64,000 bases of DNA. Origin: Saccharothrix syringae. Its GTDB lineage: Bacteria; Actinomycetota; Actinomycetes; Mycobacteriales; Pseudonocardiaceae. A program made the translations under genes and the position numbers. The notes under the pieces are model-generated. The model was not told where the DNA came from. It did not search any database and was given only the letters and a program-made list of their open reading frames with translations. Numbering within the stretch: position 1 is the first letter of the stretch; each line of letters starts with the position of its first letter. The stretch is taken from assembly GCF_009498035.1 (NCBI RefSeq), contig NZ_CP034550.1, positions 10,788,001-10,852,000 on the forward strand, in the 5' to 3' direction. Of the stretch, positions 27,944-36,904 are shown piece by piece.

Positions 27944-28774
27944 GTGAGGGGCTGGCGGGCGGCGGTCGTGGCGGTGGCCGCGCTGTCGCTCGCCGCCTGC
28001 ACCGCCCACGTCCCGGGCACGCCGGACGCCGAGGTCGTCCGCCCCTCCCTCACCCCGTCACCCGACCAACTGCCCGAACCCGGCCAGTGCACGGACGGCG
28101 GTGTCGAGGTGCTGGACTGCGCGGGACCGCACCAGGCCGAGGTCACCGAGGTGGGGCGGCTGCCCGACCTCGGCCCGGACTACCCGGACGACCGCGACCT
28201 GCGCCGCGCCGCCGTGCCGCCGTGCCGGACCGCCCTGACCGCCTACCTGGGCAGCGCCGACCACGACGCCACCCGGTTGCAGGCGCGGGCGTTCTGGCCC
28301 AGCCGCGACGGGTGGGCCCGCGGCGACCGGTGGCTGCTGTGCGCGGCGGTCGAGGTCCGGCCCGACGGCGCGCCCGCGCCCCGCACCGGCACGGTCCGCG
28401 ACCTGCTCAAGGCCGCGGGCTTCAGCACCGTTCAGCTGTGCTCGGCCGGGTCGCCGGGCGTGGACGCCGACGCCGGGCTCGTCGGCTGCGACCAGCCGCA
28501 CCGCGCCGAGGCCGTGCCCGGCGTGCTGGCCCTCGGCGGACCGAAGGACCCCGCGCCATCACCGGAACAGGTGACGCAGCGGGCGGCCGAGCACTGCGCG
28601 CGAGCGGTCAACGGCTACGTGGGCGCGCCCCGCGACGACGTGTTCGCCTCGTGGCGCGCCTTCGGCAGCCTCGCCTGGTCCGAGGGCTACACCTCGGTGA
28701 TCTGCTTCGCCGAGGCGACCCGCCCGTTCACCGGGCGCCTGTGGGGCCTCGGCCGCAACCCGCTGCCCGCCTGA
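27944..28774 (+). CDS. Septum-formation family lipoprotein
   Basis: A 276-residue lipoprotein (lipobox LSLAAC, lipidated Cys near residue 19). The mature part has two related Cys-containing modules: GQCTDGGVEVLDCAGPHQAEVTEVG...PPC and LCSAGSPGVDADAGLVGCDQPHRAEAV...HC. The C-x-C-PH-x-EV pattern is that of the Septum formation/DUF4190-associated domain seen in actinobacterial envelope proteins. Disulfides between the paired Cys are likely outside the cell. It begins 5 bp after the previous gene with its own leaderless promoter. Confidence 0.75.
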   Translation: MRGWRAAVVAVAALSLAACTAHVPGTPDAEVVRPSLTPSPDQLPEPGQCTDGGVEVLDCAGPHQAEVTEVGRLPDLGPDYPDDRDLRRAAVPPCRTALTAYLGSADHDATRLQARAFWPSRDGWARGDRWLLCAAVEVRPDGAPAPRTGTVRDLLKAAGFSTVQLCSAGSPGVDADAGLVGCDQPHRAEAVPGVLALGGPKDPAPSPEQVTQRAAEHCARAVNGYVGAPRDDVFASWRAFGSLAWSEGYTSVICFAEATRPFTGRLWGLGRNPLPA

Positions 28775-28834
28775 ACCGGGTTGTGCACACGACCCACAGG
28801 CTGTGCACAGGTCTGTCCACAACCTGTGGACAAC

Positions 28835-29287
28835 TCACCGCCGGCGGAGCCCTGACACGATCAGCAAAACCCCGACCAAGATCGGTGACCCGCTGTCGAA
28901 CACCGGCCTGAGCACGGGCAGGAGGGTGATGAGACCCAGTTCGTGTACCACCGAAAAGGTGATGGCCAGGACGCCGGCCGTCAGCGGCGCGGCTGGGGAC
29001 AACCTCCCCAGGCACACCACTCCCACCAGCAGTCCCGCGAGTCCCAGCGCCACCAGGCCGCGCACCCGGACCTCGTCGAACTGGTCGACGCCGTAGCCCC
29101 ACGCGAACGCCGCGACCACCGCCGCCAGCGCCCCCGGCGGCACCGCCCCGAGGTGCCACCACACCGTTACCCGCTTCTCCGCCGGTTGAACCCGGTGGTA
29201 GCGGAAGACACCCGTCCGGGTGTCCACGCGCTCCTCGCGCGGGCTGTCGTAGTGCAGTCCACCGAGGAAGTCGTCCGGCCGGCTCAC
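28835..29287 (-). CDS. Small multi-pass membrane protein, unknown
   Basis: About 150 residues, start uncertain. The N-terminal soluble part (RPDDFLGGLHYDSPREERVDTRTGVFRYHRV) is followed by four hydrophobic helices (near WHLGAVPPGALAAVVAAFAW, GLVALGLAGLLVGVVCLG, TAGVLAITFSVVHELGLITL and PILVGVLLIVSG) and a basic C-terminus. AAGGAG lies just before two successive GTG codons (29290 and 29287), though the spacing is short. A longer reading frame would run through the pckG terminator and is unlikely. I do not recognise the family. Confidence 0.55.
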   Translation of the reverse strand: MSRPDDFLGGLHYDSPREERVDTRTGVFRYHRVQPAEKRVTVWWHLGAVPPGALAAVVAAFAWGYGVDQFDEVRVRGLVALGLAGLLVGVVCLGRLSPAAPLTAGVLAITFSVVHELGLITLLPVLRPVFDSGSPILVGVLLIVSGLRRR

Positions 29288-29357
29288 CACTCCTTGGTAC
29301 GCCCGGTCGGGCCGGAAATCACCCCCCGTGACGAACCCGCCGGCGAACCCGAGCACG

Positions 29358-29396
29358 AAAAAGGGACCCGGTGGGCGCCGTTGGCCACCGGGTCCC
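29358..29396 (-). terminator. Rho-independent terminator of pckG
   Basis: On the minus strand a perfect 12-bp stem (GGGACCCGGTGG paired with CCACCGGGTCCC) is followed by five U (AAAAA at 29358-29362 on the plus strand). It is the clearest classical terminator in the window. Confidence 0.9.
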
Positions 29397-29434
29397 GGTC
29401 CGCGGGAGCACCGCACCGCGGGAGTTCCGGGGGA

Positions 29435-31246
29435 TCAGCCGAGCCGGAGCTTCAGCGCCTCCAGCTCGTCGCGCAGCGAGGTCGGCACCTTCTCGCCGAT
29501 CCTGGCGAACCACTCCTCGATCATCGGGACCTCGGCGCGCCACTCGTCGGCGTCGAACCGCAGCGCCGCCTCGATGTCCTCGCGGGAGGCATCCAGGCCG
29601 TCCAGGTCGAGCGCGTCGGCGGTCGGCACGTGCCCGATCGGCGTCTCGACCGCGGCGGCCCGGCCCTCCAGCCGCTCGACGGCCCACTTCAGCACGCGCG
29701 AGTTCTCGCCGAAGCCCGGCCACAGGAAGCGCTTGTCCTCGCCGCGGCGGAACCAGTTGACGTAGAAGATCCTCGGCAGCTTGTCCGCGTCGGCCGACTT
29801 GCCGGTGTCGATCCAGTGCTGGAAGTAGTCACCAGCGTGGTAGCCGATGAACGGCAGCATCGCCATCGGGTCGCGGCGCACCACGCCCACCTTGCCGGTG
29901 GCCGCGGCGGTCGTCTCGCTGGACAGCGTGGCGCCCATGAACACGCCGTGCTGCCAGTCGCGCGACTCGGTGACCAGCGGGATCGTGGTGGCGCGCCGGC
30001 CGCCGAAGAAGATCGCCGAGATCGGCACGCCCTTCGGGTCGTCCCACTCGGGCGCCTTGATGTCGCACTGCTCGATCGGCGTGCAGTAGCGCGAGTTCGG
30101 GTGCGAGGACAGCTCCTCCGAGCCCGGCGTCCAGTCCTGCTTCTTCCACGACGTCAGGTGCGCGGGCGGCTCGCCCATGCCCTCCCACCACACGTCGCCG
30201 TCGTCGGTCAGCGCGACGTTGGTGAACAGCGAGTTCCCCTTCTCGATGGTGCGCATCGCGTTGGGGTTGGTGTGGTAGTCGGTGCCGGGTGCGACGCCGA
30301 AGAAGCCGTTCTCCGGGTTCACCGCGTACAGCCGGCCGTCCTCGCCGAACCGCATCCAGGCGATGTCGTCGCCCAGGGTCTCGACCTTCCAGCCCGGGAT
30401 GGTCGGCTCCAGCATCGCCAGGTTGGTCTTGCCGCACGCGCTGGGGAACGCGGCCGCGATGTAGTGGACCTTCCGCTCCGGCGAGGTGAGCTTGAGGATC
30501 AGCATGTGCTCGGCCAGCCAGCCCTCGTCACGGGCCATCACCGAGGCGATGCGCAGCGAGTAGCACTTCTTGCCCAGCAGCGCGTTGCCGCCGTACCCCG
30601 AGCCGTAGGACCAGATCATCCGCTCCTCGGGGAACTGGGTGATGTACTTGGTCTCGTTGCACGGCCACGGCACGTCCTCCTGGCCCGGCTCCAGCGGCGC
30701 GCCCAGCGAGTGCAGCGCCTGGACGAACTCGGCGTCGTCGCCAAATCGGTTCAGCGCCTTCGTGCCCATGCGGGTCATGATGTGCATGGAGACGACGACG
30801 TACTCGGAGTCGGTGATCTCCACGCCCAGCATGGGCTTCTCCGCGTCGAGCGGGCCCATGCAGAACGGGATGACGTACATCGTGCGACCGCGCATCGAGC
30901 CCCGGTACAGCTCGGTCATGGTCGCCTTCATCTCGGCGGGGTCCATCCAGTTGTTCGTGGGGCCCGCGTCCTCCGGGTCCACCGAACAGATGAAGGTGCG
31001 CTCCTCGACCCGCGCCACGTCGCTGGGATCCGAGGCGGCCCAGAAGGAGTTGGGTTTGCGCTTCAGCGGCACGAAGGTGCCCGCCTCCACCAGACGGGCG
31101 GTGAGCCGGTCCCACTCCTCCCGCGAACCGTCTGCCCAGACGACCTGGTCGGGGCAGGTGAGCTCGGCGACCTCGCGCACCCAGGAGAGCAGGCGCGCGT
31201 GGTCGGTGGGTGCCTGGTCGAGACCGGGAATTGCCACTGCCGTCAT
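29435..31246 (-). CDS. pckG: Phosphoenolpyruvate carboxykinase (GTP)
   Basis: A 603-residue GTP-dependent PEPCK of usual length. Catalytic motifs: the hyper-reactive Cys P-loop [14 protein letters not shown], metal-binding [25 protein letters not shown], the omega-loop region [20 protein letters not shown], and [20 protein letters not shown]. It converts oxaloacetate and GTP to phosphoenolpyruvate for gluconeogenesis. ATG 31244-31246 has AGGAG upstream. It is a single-gene unit with a strong terminator. Its upstream region carries a LacI-type palindrome (31548-31563), suggesting carbon-source control. Confidence 0.97.
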   Translation of the reverse strand: MTAVAIPGLDQAPTDHARLLSWVREVAELTCPDQVVWADGSREEWDRLTARLVEAGTFVPLKRKPNSFWAASDPSDVARVEERTFICSVDPEDAGPTNNWMDPAEMKATMTELYRGSMRGRTMYVIPFCMGPLDAEKPMLGVEITDSEYVVVSMHIMTRMGTKALNRFGDDAEFVQALHSLGAPLEPGQEDVPWPCNETKYITQFPEERMIWSYGSGYGGNALLGKKCYSLRIASVMARDEGWLAEHMLILKLTSPERKVHYIAAAFPSACGKTNLAMLEPTIPGWKVETLGDDIAWMRFGEDGRLYAVNPENGFFGVAPGTDYHTNPNAMRTIEKGNSLFTNVALTDDGDVWWEGMGEPPAHLTSWKKQDWTPGSEELSSHPNSRYCTPIEQCDIKAPEWDDPKGVPISAIFFGGRRATTIPLVTESRDWQHGVFMGATLSSETTAAATGKVGVVRRDPMAMLPFIGYHAGDYFQHWIDTGKSADADKLPRIFYVNWFRRGEDKRFLWPGFGENSRVLKWAVERLEGRAAAVETPIGHVPTADALDLDGLDASREDIEAALRFDADEWRAEVPMIEEWFARIGEKVPTSLRDELEALKLRLG

Positions 31247-31633
31247 CTCGTCTCCTAGCTGAGCGCCAGCCCACGGTGGACGCCGGTGTCCGGGTGGGAC
31301 GTCCTCGGGAATGGCTCCGCCCGCCCCGGTGGGGGGCGTGCCGTTTAAGGGATAGACGGAGGTTAGCCGGGTTAATGGCGGGTAACGCTCATCCGGCCTG
31401 TCGGCTGCCTCACAAAACCGATCCTGGAATCGATTCAGCACCCGATCACCTTAAAACCGGGGTGTGACCTGGGCTTTAGTCGGCGGAATGCAAGGGCGGG
31501 CCGGTGCGTCGGCCGCCACACCGGGGAGGTTACTGTTTCGGTACAGGGTGAGAGCGCTCTCACATGAGACCAGAAAAATTGTCGCGAAAAATGCCCGGAT
31601 TTCTCGACCGTTCCAGAAATGCGCGCGCGGACC
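31247..31633. promoter_or_regulatory. pckG upstream region
   Basis: A 387-bp region without a gene, between pckG and the GNAT gene transcribed toward it. It contains GAATCGATTC (10-bp palindrome at 31427-31436) and the 16-bp palindrome at 31548-31563. The A/T content is higher near 31370-31480, as expected for a promoter. Confidence 0.5.
31548..31563. promoter_or_regulatory. LacI-family operator palindrome
   Basis: GTGAGAGCGCTCTCAC is a perfect 16-bp palindrome with the central GAGCGCTC typical of LacI-family sugar repressors in actinobacteria. It is 300 bp upstream of pckG, and CTGT-TTCGGT-ACAG stands next to it. No LacI gene is in the window. Confidence 0.65.
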
Positions 31634-32104
31634 TCAGCCGTCGAGCCGCCGGTAGTACCGGACCTGCGGGAACGGCGTGAAGCCCGCCTTCTCGTAGGTG
31701 CGGCGGGCGGGCGCGTGGCCGGGGTCGCCACCGGTGCCGACGACGGCCAGGGTGACGCCCGCGTCGCGCAGCCGCTCGACGGCGTACCCGGTGAGCGCGC
31801 CGCCGATGCCCTGCCGCTGGTGCTCCGGGTCGACGGCCAGCATGTGGATCTCGCCGTCACCCGGACGGACCGCGACGAACCCGACCGGGCGATGCCGCCG
31901 GTCGGCCACCCACACGGAGGTCGCCGCGTCCCGGCAGACCTCCTCCACGGCCTTCGCCTGGGTGGTCTCCCAGTCCGGGAACAGCGCCTCGTAGACCCCG
32001 GCGCCCAGGACGGCGCGGAACGAGTCGAAGACCGGGGCCCACGCGCGGAGCGAGAACTCCACGACGGTGGGGATGTCGTCGGCGGTCAGGGGGCGGATGA
32101 CCAT
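31634..32104 (-). CDS. GNAT family N-acetyltransferase
   Basis: A 156-residue GNAT enzyme (MVIRPLTADDIPTVVEF start). The acetyl-CoA motif is HMLAVDPEHQRQGIGGALTGYAVERLRDAG, with later GTGGDPGHAPARRTYEKAGF. The start is uncertain: ATG at 32104 and the ATG pair about 10 bases upstream are all plausible, and none has a strong Shine-Dalgarno. The substrate (small amine or protein N-terminus) is unknown. Confidence 0.85.
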   Translation of the reverse strand: MVIRPLTADDIPTVVEFSLRAWAPVFDSFRAVLGAGVYEALFPDWETTQAKAVEEVCRDAATSVWVADRRHRPVGFVAVRPGDGEIHMLAVDPEHQRQGIGGALTGYAVERLRDAGVTLAVVGTGGDPGHAPARRTYEKAGFTPFPQVRYYRRLDG

Positions 32105-32362
32105 GCCGGACATCATCGCGGGGGCGCGGTGCCACCGCACACCGGTTTTCCGCCCGCCCGGGTCTCACCGCCCGCCTGAACCCGACCGCACTCGAACCCG
32201 GCCGCCCGCCTGAACCCGGCCACCCGCCCGGTCCCGGCAGCCCACCCCCGGCCCCCGGTGACAGCCGGGCGGCGACGGCGGCCGGCCCTCGCGGCCCGGC
32301 CGAACCCGGCCACCCACCCGAACCCCGGCGGCAGCCGGGCAGCAGCAGAACCTAGGCCCGGG

Positions 32363-33040
32363 TCAGTTCGGGCTGATCCACTGCCCGGTCACGGAGTCGA
32401 TGCGCACCACGCCCGACACGGTGACCTTGTTCTCCCCGCCCCACGCCCCGTCGCTGTCGGGCGCGTACTTGCCGTCCTCGCCGATGCGGCCGTGCTCGAC
32501 CTCGGTCCACTCGTCCTCGCCGGTGTGCCGCGAGACCGTGACCTCGCCGTCCCGGGTGATCTCGGTGGCCAGGTCCGCCTGCCCGTCGCCGTCGGCGTCG
32601 GTGAACAGCCAGGTGTCGCCGTCCTCGTCGCTCACCACGGCGGTGTCGGCGCGGCCGTCGCCGTCGGTGTCCTCGGTGGCCGGGCCGATGTTCTGGTCGG
32701 CGCCGTCGGCCACGTCCACCACGATCGACCGGCCGTCGTTGGTGTTGGTGCGGTGGTCCCGCTCGTCGTCGGGGTCCACCGCGACCCAGTTGCCCGAGTC
32801 CTCGTCGAACTTCGCCTGCGCGACCAGCTCGCCCTCGGCGTCGAAGCTGCTCATCAGGTCGGCGTCGCCGTCGCCGTCGGTGTCGCTGAACGCCAGGTGG
32901 CCGCCGTCGTCGGTCTCGACGACCGCGCTCTCCTCGACGCCGTCCTGGTCGAGGTCGTAGTTCGCCTCGGCGGTGTACTCCTCGTCGCCGACCGTGACCT
33001 TCAGCTCGCCGTCGGTCGTGCCCGTCTCGTCGATGTACAC
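32363..33040 (-). CDS. Acidic protein with DxDGD calcium-type repeats
   Basis: A 225-residue, highly acidic protein with repeated Asp-rich loops: DLDQDGVEESAVVE, DTDGDGDADLM, DTDGDGRADTAVV, DADGDGQADLA. These match the DxDxDG loops of thrombospondin-type or dockerin-like calcium sites, each followed by a short strand, suggesting a small propeller or solenoid stabilised by calcium. No signal peptide is evident from the GTG start, although secretion by another route cannot be excluded. GGGAGG lies upstream. Similar hypothetical proteins occur in Pseudonocardiales; function unknown. Confidence 0.75.
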   Translation of the reverse strand: MYIDETGTTDGELKVTVGDEEYTAEANYDLDQDGVEESAVVETDDGGHLAFSDTDGDGDADLMSSFDAEGELVAQAKFDEDSGNWVAVDPDDERDHRTNTNDGRSIVVDVADGADQNIGPATEDTDGDGRADTAVVSDEDGDTWLFTDADGDGQADLATEITRDGEVTVSRHTGEDEWTEVEHGRIGEDGKYAPDSDGAWGGENKVTVSGVVRIDSVTGQWISPN

Positions 33041-33112
33041 CGTGCCCCACCCTCCCGCTTTCGTGTACCGGTGAGACTCACGTTATGCCCGTTCGGTTCC
33101 ACTCGGAAGCTC

Positions 33113-34930
33113 TCACGCGCGGTCGCGCAGCGCCCTGATCCGCCCCAGCAGCTCGTCGACCCGGGCGCGCCCGGCGGTCAGCTCGGCCAACCGCTTGGTC
33201 ACCGCCTGCAACGCCCGCGCCCGCTCGCCCGCGCCCATGCGCAGCGCCTTGTCCACCTCGCGCAGCTCGGCCTCGATCGCGTCGACCCGCCTGCCCAGCG
33301 CGTCGTCGAGCGCCAGCGACAACTGCTGCTCCGCCTCGATCAGCTGCTCGGCGACCAACTGGTCCACCGCGGACCGCGCGTCGGCGATGGCGTCGGACAG
33401 CCACTGCTTGAGGTGCTGCTTGTCGGCCGAGTGCTTGCGGGTGCGCGCCATCCACCAGCCCGCGCCCAGGCCGAGCACCACGGTCACCGGCAGCACGATC
33501 GGGTTCAGCGCGGCCACGCCCAGCCCGGCCAGCGGCAGCGCCGCCAGCCGCCCGGCGCCCAGCCCGCCGGACACGCCCATGAACACCAGCAGCTTGTCCT
33601 CGGCGGTCGGCACGCGCCGCTCCGGCGGGCGCAGCACCACCGGCGGCGTGGCGCCGCGCGCGAACTGGCCGCGGATCACGGCCAGCTCCTCGGGCGAGAA
33701 CAGGTCGGCCAGCGCCGCGTCGGCCACCCGCGCCAACCGCGTGCCCAGGCCCCCGCTGATCCGGCCCGACACCACTTGCAGCGCCGCGTCCACCTGCTGC
33801 GGCAGCAGGGCCAACTGCTCACGCGAGGCCGAGTCGATGGCCGTGCGGAACCAGGTCTGCACGTCCCGGATCTGCCTGCTCACCTCGTGCGCGCCCTCCA
33901 CCCGGGCCCGCTGCACCTCGCCGCGCAGCCGCACCTGCCAGCTGCGCGTGGACGACCGGCGCTGCGAGTTCAGCTCGTCGCGCCGCGCGCGCAGCGCCTC
34001 GGCCTCCTCCTCGCCCGCCGACAGCGCCCGCTTGTCCGCCTCGCCGCGCGCGACCAGCTCGTCCAGCACGGTGGCCAGCGCGCGCAGGGCGTTGGCCTCG
34101 CCGAGCATCGCCGCCCGCCCGACCACCAGCTCCTGGAGCACCCCCTGCAACGCGCCGACGCCCGACCGCTCCCGCAGCATCGCCGCCGCGTCCGGGTTCG
34201 GCGCGCCCGCGGCCAGCTCGAACATCCGCGAGGACACCGGGTGGAACCGCGCGTCGGCGAACCTCGGCGCGTGCTCGGCCAGCAGCGCCCGGTCGGCGTC
34301 GAGCACCTGCTGCCAGCCCCGGTACTGGTCGACCTTGGTCAGCGCGAACACCACGGTCTCCACCCGCTCGCCGAGCGAGCGCAGGAAGTCCAGCTCGCCG
34401 CGCGTGAACGGGGCCGAGGCGTCGACCACGAACAGCAGCGCGGTCGCGTCGGCGGCGGCCTCGGCGGCCAGCTCGCCGTGCACCGCGTCCAGGCCGCCGA
34501 CGCCGGGCGTGTCGACCAGCGACAGCCGCTCCAGCAGCGGGATCGGGGCCTCCACCTCCACGTACCGCGGCGGCAGCATCCCCTCGGGCAGGTCGTGCGC
34601 GGCCGACACCCAGCGCGGCAGCTCCGACCGGTCGAACGGCACCGGCGACATCGACCCGGCGTAGCAGGCGCGCGCCGCCCACTCCGGGCCGTGCCGGAAC
34701 ACCAGGTACGCCGCGGTGGCCACCTCGGCGTCCACCGGGGACAGGCCCGGGGTCGCCAGCAGGGCGTTGACCAGGGAGCTCTTGCCCCGGTTGGTCTCGC
34801 CGACGACCACCACCGACGCGGGCCCGCCGCGGCGGGTCTCCACGAACGACGCGGCCGACGGGTCCAGCGAGCGGACCAGGGCCGTCAGCTTCTCCCTGGT
34901 CTGCCGGACGGTCTGCGGCAGGCTCGTCAT
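33113..34930 (-). CDS. Dynamin-like GTPase, second of pair
   Basis: A 605-residue large GTPase. G1 VVGETNRGKSSLVNALL (about residue 40-56), G3 LVDTPGVGGLD, G4 TKVD. Helical stalk regions follow, with a hydrophobic double segment around ALPLAGLGVAALNPIVLPVTVVLGLGAGWWMA that can insert in membranes, and a C-terminal coiled-coil (ELREVDKALRMGAGERARALQAV). This is the layout of bacterial dynamin-like proteins (DynB/IniA type) that remodel or repair membranes. The start overlaps the GrpE-like gene stop (ATGA), so it is coupled to that gene and to the upstream GTPase. Confidence 0.88.
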   Translation of the reverse strand: MTSLPQTVRQTREKLTALVRSLDPSAASFVETRRGGPASVVVVGETNRGKSSLVNALLATPGLSPVDAEVATAAYLVFRHGPEWAARACYAGSMSPVPFDRSELPRWVSAAHDLPEGMLPPRYVEVEAPIPLLERLSLVDTPGVGGLDAVHGELAAEAAADATALLFVVDASAPFTRGELDFLRSLGERVETVVFALTKVDQYRGWQQVLDADRALLAEHAPRFADARFHPVSSRMFELAAGAPNPDAAAMLRERSGVGALQGVLQELVVGRAAMLGEANALRALATVLDELVARGEADKRALSAGEEEAEALRARRDELNSQRRSSTRSWQVRLRGEVQRARVEGAHEVSRQIRDVQTWFRTAIDSASREQLALLPQQVDAALQVVSGRISGGLGTRLARVADAALADLFSPEELAVIRGQFARGATPPVVLRPPERRVPTAEDKLLVFMGVSGGLGAGRLAALPLAGLGVAALNPIVLPVTVVLGLGAGWWMARTRKHSADKQHLKQWLSDAIADARSAVDQLVAEQLIEAEQQLSLALDDALGRRVDAIEAELREVDKALRMGAGERARALQAVTKRLAELTAGRARVDELLGRIRALRDRA

Positions 34931-35301
34931 CGCGCCGTGTAGACGGTGACCACCGGCGCGCGCAGCGTGCGGCCGCGGTCGTCGAAGCCGACCACCTCGG
35001 TCTCGGCGACCACGCCGTCCAGCGACGCGTCGTCGGTGGGCACGGTGCCGCCCGCCTCGTGCCGGGCCGGGTCGAAGCGCTCGCCGTCGGGGCGCAGCGC
35101 GGTCACGCCGATGCCCGCCAGGCCCTCCTCGATCCGCTCGACGACGCCCGAGCTGCGCGCCCGGTCCAGGGCGTACAGGCACAGCTGCACCAGCGCGCGC
35201 CGCTCCGCCAACGCCTGGTCCAGCAGCTCATCGGCGATGGTGCTCTCCACACCGGCTTCGGACGCGGACGCGCCCGGTTCCGTTCCGTTACCCGCCGTCA
35301 T
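34927..35301 (-). CDS. GrpE-like protein between two dynamin genes
   Basis: A 124-residue protein. The N-terminal half is helical (TIADELLDQALAERRALVQLCLYALDRARSSGVVERIEEGLAGIG). The C-terminal half resembles the GrpE beta-domain: GERFDPARHEAGGTVPTDDASLDGVVAETEVVGFDDRGRTLRAPVVTVY, with the usual F-DP-HEA start and the closing G-R-x-LR-x-VxV strand. True GrpE releases nucleotide from DnaK; the dimerising long helix is mostly absent here. It overlaps both flanking dynamin genes by one to four bases, so the three are made together. It may act as adaptor or exchange factor for the GTPases or for an Hsp70; this is inference. Confidence 0.75.
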   Translation of the reverse strand: MTAGNGTEPGASASEAGVESTIADELLDQALAERRALVQLCLYALDRARSSGVVERIEEGLAGIGVTALRPDGERFDPARHEAGGTVPTDDASLDGVVAETEVVGFDDRGRTLRAPVVTVYTAR

Positions 35302-36818
35302 CAGCGCCGCCCCCGGAGTTGTTGCCAGATCAGGAAGTACGCCCGGTGCACCACGTGCGCCACCCGGCTCTGCGCGGGCGTGGCGCCGAACGACGCGAAG
35401 GACCGCCACCAGCCGGCCCGCTCCAGCGCGTGCGCGACCAGCACGGGCACCGGTCTGCCGGGCAGGCCGAGCTGCTCGGCCGGGTCCGGTGAGCTGCCGA
35501 ACCGCAGCACCTCTTCGAGCAGGTCGTCGGGCATGGCCACGGCACCGGAGGAGACCAGCGTCAACGCCTCCAGCAGCCGCAGCTGGTGCGCCTCGGGCTT
35601 GGCCAGCAGCACCTCGATGGCGTTGTGCACGCGCTGCCGCTCGTTCGGGTCGCCGGAGGCGGCGGCCAGCGCGGTCACCGACGCCAGCGCCGCGGCGGCC
35701 TTGATGCCGTCGGCGCGCGACCGGAACACCGCGTTGAGCTTGGCGCGCACCCCCTCCAGGCCGGACGCGTCGAGCAGCTTGCGGCGCAGCGCGCCCGCGG
35801 TGATGCCCGGCTCCGCGTCCAGGGCCTCCAGGGCCTTGCGCACCCCGTACAGGTCCAGCTTCTCCAGCAGGCGGGCGCGGACGCCCGCCGGGACGTCGCA
35901 CTCCCAGGTGGTGAACAGGTCCGCCGAGATCAGCACGGTCTCCCGGGTGGCGGCGTCCAGCGCGGCCAGCCTGCGCAGCGCGTCCGCGTCGGCCGAGGTG
36001 AAGCCGCCGGTCTCGGTGGACTCCGCGACCAGGCCGATCACCGGCAGCACGTCGGCGACCCGGGGCTTGAGGGACAGCGCCTGGCGCTCGGCCAGCAGCA
36101 CGGCCGCCCGCCACGTGTCGCCGCCCGAGCCGGCCACGGTCTCCGCGGCGATCGTGTCGGCCTTGTTGAGCACCGCGATCGCGTTCACCGGACCGGCCTC
36201 GCGGCTCGCGGTGGCGGCGGTGAACGCGGCCAGCGCCTGCTGGTCGTCGGCGCGCACGCCCTGCGTCACCACGTACAGCACGGCCTCCGCGCCCGCGACC
36301 GCGTTGCGCGACACCGGGTCCAGCCCACCGCCGAGCAGCGCCTCGGTGCGGGCCACCGACGCGGCGTCGAGCGAGCCCAGCCCGGGGGTGTCGATCACGG
36401 TCAGGTCCCGCAGCACCGCGTTGGTCAGGTACGCCTCCACGTGCGACACGCGCTCGACGTCCACGCCCAGGTCGCGCGGGATCTCGCCGTCCGGGCCGAA
36501 CGGCAGCACCTGCTTGCGGCCGTCGGTGAACACGACCTCCACCCGGTCGACCGTGCCGTACTGGAAGCGGGTCACCAGGCGGGTGCACTCGCCCACGTCC
36601 GTCGGCGCGACCCGGCGGCCGATCAGCGCGTTGACCAGCGTCGACTTGCCCGACTTGATGCGGCCCGCCACCGCGACCTGCAGCGGCGCGGACAGCCGGC
36701 GCAGCACCTCGCCGAAGCCGGCGGCCGTCGCCGGGGACACCTGCGGGCGCAACCCGGCGCACAGGTCCGCCACGGCCGCCGAGAGCGGGCCGGCGAGCTG
36801 CTGGGCCTGGGTCGTCAC
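35301..36818 (-). CDS. Dynamin-like GTPase, first of pair
   Basis: A 505-residue GTPase. G1 VAGRIKSGKSTLVNALIGRRVAPTD (about residues 49-73), G2 Thr in GECTRLVT, G3 VIDTPGLGSLD, G4 LNKAD. A helical stalk follows, but no obvious hydrophobic membrane segment, unlike its partner. It leads the three-gene operon; its stop overlaps the ATG of the GrpE-like gene by one base (TGATG). Paired bacterial dynamins of unequal size often form a heteromeric membrane coat. The gene diverges from a small membrane-protein gene at 36905. Confidence 0.88.
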   Translation of the reverse strand: MTTQAQQLAGPLSAAVADLCAGLRPQVSPATAAGFGEVLRRLSAPLQVAVAGRIKSGKSTLVNALIGRRVAPTDVGECTRLVTRFQYGTVDRVEVVFTDGRKQVLPFGPDGEIPRDLGVDVERVSHVEAYLTNAVLRDLTVIDTPGLGSLDAASVARTEALLGGGLDPVSRNAVAGAEAVLYVVTQGVRADDQQALAAFTAATASREAGPVNAIAVLNKADTIAAETVAGSGGDTWRAAVLLAERQALSLKPRVADVLPVIGLVAESTETGGFTSADADALRRLAALDAATRETVLISADLFTTWECDVPAGVRARLLEKLDLYGVRKALEALDAEPGITAGALRRKLLDASGLEGVRAKLNAVFRSRADGIKAAAALASVTALAAASGDPNERQRVHNAIEVLLAKPEAHQLRLLEALTLVSSGAVAMPDDLLEEVLRFGSSPDPAEQLGLPGRPVPVLVAHALERAGWWRSFASFGATPAQSRVAHVVHRAYFLIWQQLRGRR

Positions 36819-36904
36819 GCCCGAATCGTGCCACGCGGGGGTGACGTCCCGTTTGTGAACGGCGGTTCGCGGGTATTTCCGCCCTCGACGAGGGAGGTCA
36901 CGTC

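Noticed and set aside
28835..29416. 193-residue version of the small membrane protein
   Set aside because: The extra N-terminal codons would be read from inside the pckG terminator stem, so a later GTG is preferred.
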